Source of the DNA: DAOMNO01 sp035443885
GTDB taxonomy: Bacteria > Planctomycetota > Phycisphaerae > Phycisphaerales > SM1A02
Assembly: GCA_035443885.1 (NCBI GenBank)
Contig: DAOMNO010000002.1
Span: forward strand, 1-64,000
Reading direction: 5' to 3'
DNA length: 64,000 nucleotides
Part shown: one piece after another, positions 60,666 through 64,000 of the stretch
How positions within the stretch are numbered: position 1 is the first letter of the stretch
Layout: each line of letters opens with the position of its first letter
Notes under the pieces: model-generated
Databases searched by the model: none
What the model saw: the letters and a program-made list of their open reading frames with translations, nothing else
Told to the model about the DNA's origin: nothing
Made by a program: the position numbers and the translations under genes

Positions 60666-61844
60666 TTATCTCAGCTTGCGCATGCGCCCCAGCGCCTCGC
60701 GCAGCGTTTCTTCCGTCTTGCAGAAAGCAAAGCGAACAAGTTTTTGCCCTCGCGAGGGATCCTCGTAAAACGAGCTGGGTGGAATTGCCGCCACGCCGAT
60801 GTTTTCGATGAGATGCCGACAGAAGCTGACATCATCTGCAAAGCCGAATGGCGTGTGATCTGCCAGCACAAAATACGTGCCCTGAGGTGGGAACACATTG
60901 AACCCCAATCGTGCGAGTCCGTCCGTCAGCATGTCTCGTTTGTGGCGGTAATCGCGGATGAACTCCGTATAGAACTCCGGCGGCGCGTGCAGGGCCGCGG
61001 CAGCCGCATACTGGAACGGTGTTGCAGTGGCGAACGTCAGAAACTGGTGTGCAGCCCGAACACCCGCGGTCAGGTGTGGCGGTGCGATTGCCCAGCCAAT
61101 CTTCCATCCGGTCAGTGAGAACGTCTTTCCCAGCGAGGAGAGCGTAATGGTGCGCTCGTACATGCCGGGAAGATGCGCGACACGAATATGTTCGCCATGA
61201 AACACCAGCCGCTCATACACTTCATCGGTGATGGCGAGACAGTTATGCGATTTGCACAACGTGGCGATGAGCGACAGTTCTTGCGGCGAGAACACCTTAC
61301 CAGTTGGATTGTGCGGCGTATTGATGAGAATGGCGCGAGTCCTGTCGGAGAACGCCTTGCGCAAGGCGTTCTCGTCAATCGCAAAGTCCGGTGGCTGAAG
61401 CGTCAGAAACCGAGGCGTTGCGCCAGCCATTGATAAACAGGCGCGATAGGAGTCGTAAAACGGCTCAAAAACAATGACCTCATCGCCCGGGTTGATAAGC
61501 CCGAGGAACACCGCAGCGAGAGCTTCGGTACAGCCGGAAGTAACCGTCACCTCACGATCAGGATCAATCCTGGGCACATCCGGTGATCGCCCTGAGGATT
61601 CATTGAAGTTCGCAGCAATCGCATGATTAAGCTCAGGAACGCCGAAGCTGCGAGCATACTGGCTGTGCCCTTCGCGGATGGCTTTGATCGCGGCATCCTT
61701 GACAAACTCCGGGCCGTCAAAGTTGGGGAAACCCTGTCCAAGATTGACCGCGCCGTGTTGCAGCGCAAGACGGCTGATCTCCGTGAAGATCGTCGAACTG
61801 TACGGTGCGAGACGAGCAGCAATGGCAGATGGTGCAGCAGACAT
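60666..61844 (-). CDS. Class I/II pyridoxal-phosphate aminotransferase
   Basis: 392 aa. Blocks FTEISRLALQHGAVNLGQGF, VTSGCTEALAAVFLGLINPG, LINTPHNPTGKVFS, AITDEVYERLVF and the PLP Lys in SSLGKTFSLTGWKIGW define fold-type I aminotransferases. The closest type by motifs is the kynurenine/methionine (YbdL, KAT) branch; the substrate is not settled. On the minus strand CAGAAT lies six nt before the ATG, with TTGCGG 17 nt further, and there is no SD. Confidence 0.9.
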   Translation of the reverse strand: MSAAPSAIAARLAPYSSTIFTEISRLALQHGAVNLGQGFPNFDGPEFVKDAAIKAIREGHSQYARSFGVPELNHAIAANFNESSGRSPDVPRIDPDREVTVTSGCTEALAAVFLGLINPGDEVIVFEPFYDSYRACLSMAGATPRFLTLQPPDFAIDENALRKAFSDRTRAILINTPHNPTGKVFSPQELSLIATLCKSHNCLAITDEVYERLVFHGEHIRVAHLPGMYERTITLSSLGKTFSLTGWKIGWAIAPPHLTAGVRAAHQFLTFATATPFQYAAAAALHAPPEFYTEFIRDYRHKRDMLTDGLARLGFNVFPPQGTYFVLADHTPFGFADDVSFCRHLIENIGVAAIPPSSFYEDPSRGQKLVRFAFCKTEETLREALGRMRKLR

Positions 61845-61850
61845 TCACGC

Positions 61851-61879
61851 ATTCTGCGTTCCGCAGCACAAGGCCGCAA
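61851..61879 (-). promoter_or_regulatory. Promoter of the class I aminotransferase gene, leaderless arrangement
   Basis: On the minus strand TTGCGG (61879-61874), 17 nt, CAGAAT (61856-61851), then six nt to ATG 61844. Confidence 0.45.
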
Positions 61880-61886
61880 GCGCGCA

Positions 61887-63077
61887 TCATGCGAGTTCAA
61901 GCACTGCGTCGCCCAATCGCTCGTACTGATCCGCCGTGTTGTACACCTGACAACTCACCCGCAGCCACCAGGTTCCGTCCCAATCGACAATGGGAACCTC
62001 AAACCGATGACGCTCAAACAGCTCTCGCTGCAAGGCTTCCGGCGTCTCATACTTGCGTTGCAGACCAGCCACATCCGGCAGCCGAAGTGTTGCCATGGAG
62101 CCGAGCATGGAACCATCTAGGGGCGAGATCGGCTCGACATCCCATTTCTCGCACAACATCGTGTGTGCCCAAACGGCCATCTGATGATTATGCCGACGGA
62201 CAGCAGCCCAGCCGTACTGTTTTTCCATGAACTCAATCGCTGCGGGCACAGTGAGCCAGGGCGTGATGTCGCGTGTGCCCTGCCAACGAAACTCGTGCGG
62301 AAATCCCTCTTCAAGGAAGTGACTGATGGTCAGCGGGTGAAGACCATTTTGTCGATCGGGCCTTGCCCACAAGAATCCTGCACCGACCGGCGCGCACGTC
62401 CATTTATGCAGATTGCCCGCGTAATACGCAGCGCCGATCGATTCCACGTCAAGCTCAACCATGCCCGGCGCGTGCGCACCGTCAATCAACACATCGACGC
62501 CGTGCTGATTGCACAGCGCAACGATCTCGTGAACGGGAAGCACTAGCGCAGTCGGCGAAGTGATGTGGTCAATGATGAGCAGCCGTGTGCGTTTCGTTAT
62601 CGCACGATGGACCACGTCAACCACTTCGCGCGGTGAAGCGATCGGCAACGGCAATCTCGCTTCAATCGGCGTCGCACCGCAGCGGTCCCCCACCATGTGC
62701 ATGGCCATGCGCACTGCGTTGTACACATGGTTGATGGTCAGCAATTCGTCGCCCGGCTGAAATGAAAGCGCGCGAAGCACAACGTTCACGCCGGCAGTCG
62801 CATTCGTTACGAAGCCGAAGTTTGCAGGGCTTGCTCCGATGAAACGCCCAACCGACTCCTTGGCCCGCTGGATGGCTTCATCACGATCGAAGTGCAGAAC
62901 CTGCACAGGGCTGGCTTCGAATCGATCGCGGTGCCTCTGCTGTATCTCGGCGACGGACCGGAGACGGGCACCGAAACAGCCGTGGTTGAGAAAGGCAATC
63001 GCGGGATCAAGCATCCAGTTTTGGATGATTTGGTCGCCAAGAGGACGCGGCGAGGCAACAACTGAGGCTTCAATCAT
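61887..63077 (-). CDS. Class V aminotransferase, isopenicillin N epimerase-like
   Basis: About 396 aa. Typical CefD-like order: FLNHGCFGARLRSVAEIQQR near the start, FVTNATAGVNVVLRAL, LLIIDHITSPTALVLPV, VDVLIDGAHAPGMVELDVES and the PLP Lys in YYAGNLHKWTCAPVGAGFLW. These enzymes use PLP for desulfuration, epimerisation or transamination; the substrate is unknown. The start is ATG 63077 (MIEASVVASPRPLG). The frame runs on to 63320 through non-family sequence and into the divergent gene. TATTGT is six nt upstream of the ATG and there is no SD. Confidence 0.82.
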   Translation of the reverse strand: MIEASVVASPRPLGDQIIQNWMLDPAIAFLNHGCFGARLRSVAEIQQRHRDRFEASPVQVLHFDRDEAIQRAKESVGRFIGASPANFGFVTNATAGVNVVLRALSFQPGDELLTINHVYNAVRMAMHMVGDRCGATPIEARLPLPIASPREVVDVVHRAITKRTRLLIIDHITSPTALVLPVHEIVALCNQHGVDVLIDGAHAPGMVELDVESIGAAYYAGNLHKWTCAPVGAGFLWARPDRQNGLHPLTISHFLEEGFPHEFRWQGTRDITPWLTVPAAIEFMEKQYGWAAVRRHNHQMAVWAHTMLCEKWDVEPISPLDGSMLGSMATLRLPDVAGLQRKYETPEALQRELFERHRFEVPIVDWDGTWWLRVSCQVYNTADQYERLGDAVLELA

Positions 63078-63158
63078 GAGCGAACAATAGTCCGCCTGCT
63101 TTTCAAATGCCGTTTCTGAGGCAGAAATGGCGATTGGAAAAAAGTCTGGATTATGGAC

Positions 63159-63187
63159 TTGCCATACGGTCAGTGTTGGGGTAACGT
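63159..63187 (+). promoter_or_regulatory. Promoter of the gene upstream of lexA
   Basis: TTGCCA (63159-63164), 17 nt, TAACGT (63182-63187). SD AGGAG lies just before ATG 63234. No LexA-type operator was recognised by eye. Confidence 0.55.
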
Positions 63188-63233
63188 AGTCCAAACATCG
63201 CTTCGGCGACTTGGTTGAGAGACAGGAGCAGCC

Positions 63234-63995
63234 ATGACTATCCCGCTCGTGCAAACCGGCCCCGGAGGAAGCTACACCAATCGCTATGTTCCGCACGGCA
63301 GCCGCCTCGTGGCCACACACGGGAGCGGCAGCGAATCAAATGGCGGCGGAACCAGCGGACACTTCGGCCGGGGTCGCAGCGCTGCGCACGAGCATGAGGC
63401 TGGGGCGGATGACCACACATTCACAAAACCATCGCTGCTGGCTCGCCTTTTCGGGATCGATCGTGTCGAAATCAGTAGCGCAGCCCAACGCCGCTATGAG
63501 CAGTGTTCCACCGGACAGGTGTCGAGTTCAGACGAGCCTAGCTCCCGTGCTGTCCCGACCGTCTCATCGCTTGCTCAGGCCGCCCTTGCATGGCTTGAAG
63601 GGCAGGATGCTTCACTGAGCCGATTGTGTTCTGCTGACATTCGATTGTCGCGACGCATGCCAACCGCCGTTTCAGTTCATTCAAACGATGCTCGGCAACC
63701 TGCCGAGTTGATGTTCAAACCCGGTGCGCTCCCCACAGATGTGGCCAATGCGCTCCGATCGCCTCAAGACCGATCATCGCAGGAGATCCGCCATGAACCT
63801 CACCCCGAAGCAACTCAAGATTCTCCAGTTGATCCGCGATTCGCGGGTCGCTCACGGCTATTCCCCGACGATGCAGGAACTCGCCGACGCACTCGGTATC
63901 AGCAAAGTAACCGTGTTCGAGCACGTCGAGGCGCTGATCAAGAAAGGTGCACTGAGGCGAGAGCCGAACAAGGCTCGCTCTTTGTCCATCTGTGA
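63234..63995 (+). CDS. Unknown protein upstream of, and overlapping, lexA
   Basis: Up to 253 aa as read. The first ~185 residues start MTIPLVQTGPGGSYTNRYVP and are Gly/Ser/His-rich to about residue 60, then KPSLLARLFGIDRVEISSAA and SLAQAALAWLEGQD, with no known domain. AGGAG precedes the ATG and a promoter is present, so the gene is plausible. From 63793 the frame overlaps lexA out of register for about 200 nt (the last ~67 residues, Arg-rich), which is odd. The true C-terminus may be different (see findings). Confidence 0.5.
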   Translation: MTIPLVQTGPGGSYTNRYVPHGSRLVATHGSGSESNGGGTSGHFGRGRSAAHEHEAGADDHTFTKPSLLARLFGIDRVEISSAAQRRYEQCSTGQVSSSDEPSSRAVPTVSSLAQAALAWLEGQDASLSRLCSADIRLSRRMPTAVSVHSNDARQPAELMFKPGALPTDVANALRSPQDRSSQEIRHEPHPEATQDSPVDPRFAGRSRLFPDDAGTRRRTRYQQSNRVRARRGADQERCTEARAEQGSLFVHL

Positions 63996-64000
63996 TGACG
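63793..64000 (+). CDS. lexA: LexA repressor, N-terminal part (runs off the window)
   Basis: The first 69 codons read MNLTPKQLKILQLIRDSRVA and HGYSPTMQELADALGISKVT, the LexA winged-helix domain with its recognition helix, then ALIKKGALRREPNKARSLSI. The peptidase domain would lie beyond the right edge. SD AGGAG is twelve nt before the ATG. LexA represses the SOS regulon; whether this copy controls itself cannot be judged here. Confidence 0.85.
   Translation, partial: MNLTPKQLKILQLIRDSRVAHGYSPTMQELADALGISKVTVFEHVEALIKKGALRREPNKARSLSICDD

Overview
The window comes from a planctomycete, most likely a member of the Phycisphaerae. Four things point there. The 16S rRNA gene has planctomycete-type features. 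Four proteins end in short Phycisphaerae-type dockerin repeats with the pattern DLNxDGxVDVxDLLxLLGxWGxC. One exported protein ends in a PEP-CTERM-like tail (PxPAPAALPLL...RRRR). Operon organisation is loose, and many genes lack a Shine-Dalgarno (SD) sequence. No phage, insertion sequence or CRISPR array is visible; the region reads as ordinary chromosome.

Layout. 1-1940 holds a complete 16S gene on the minus strand with a long leader, a boxA-like element and a near-consensus promoter. 1971-15661 carries comF, a YhcH-family gene, an FAD amino-acid oxidoreductase, a secreted tandem SnoaL-like/dockerin protein, recG, two lipoproteins, a MscS channel, RNase D and holA. 15730-20334 has two related exported proteins, tRNA-Gly(TCC), a small beta-carbonic-anhydrase-like protein, a DUF1573 protein and ispD. 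20342-31560 has a phosphoribosyltransferase-hydrolase fusion broken by an in-frame TAG, fumC, a secreted dockerin metallopeptidase, an FHA-GAF-histidine kinase, rplM-rpsI, an unusual sigma-like protein with mqnA, and a structured RNA candidate that resembles 6S RNA. 31561-46811 has alr, a DEAD-box helicase, psuG, a short rho, thiS, a large choice-of-anchor-B/dockerin protein, a histone H1-like/DksA fusion coupled to lspA, a deoxyhypusine-synthase homologue and trkA-trkH. 46870-52986 is an ATP synthase operon on the minus strand (Z-I-B-E-F-H, a SIMPL gene, A) that lacks the beta, gamma and epsilon genes. 53204-64000 has nuoI, thiG, serA, rpsO-pnp, two PLP-fold enzymes and, at the right edge, the start of lexA.

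How the genes fit together. Most are housekeeping: translation (16S, rplM, rpsI, rpsO, tRNA), RNA turnover (pnp, rho, rnd, DEAD helicase), DNA repair and replication (recG, holA, lexA), energy (F0 plus alpha and delta, nuoI, mqnA), cofactors (thiS, thiG, ispD) and potassium uptake (trkAH). The lineage-specific layer is the set of secreted dockerin or PEP-CTERM-like proteins, the odd sigma-like factor and the H1/DksA fusion.

The strongest leads for something undescribed are: (i) a recurrent arrangement in which a -10 hexamer sits 6-8 nt upstream of the start codon with no SD, which predicts leaderless mRNAs; (ii) the multi-HTH sigma-like protein at 28740-30383; (iii) the 6S-like RNA at 31283-31460; (iv) the amber-split fusion gene at 20342-21709.
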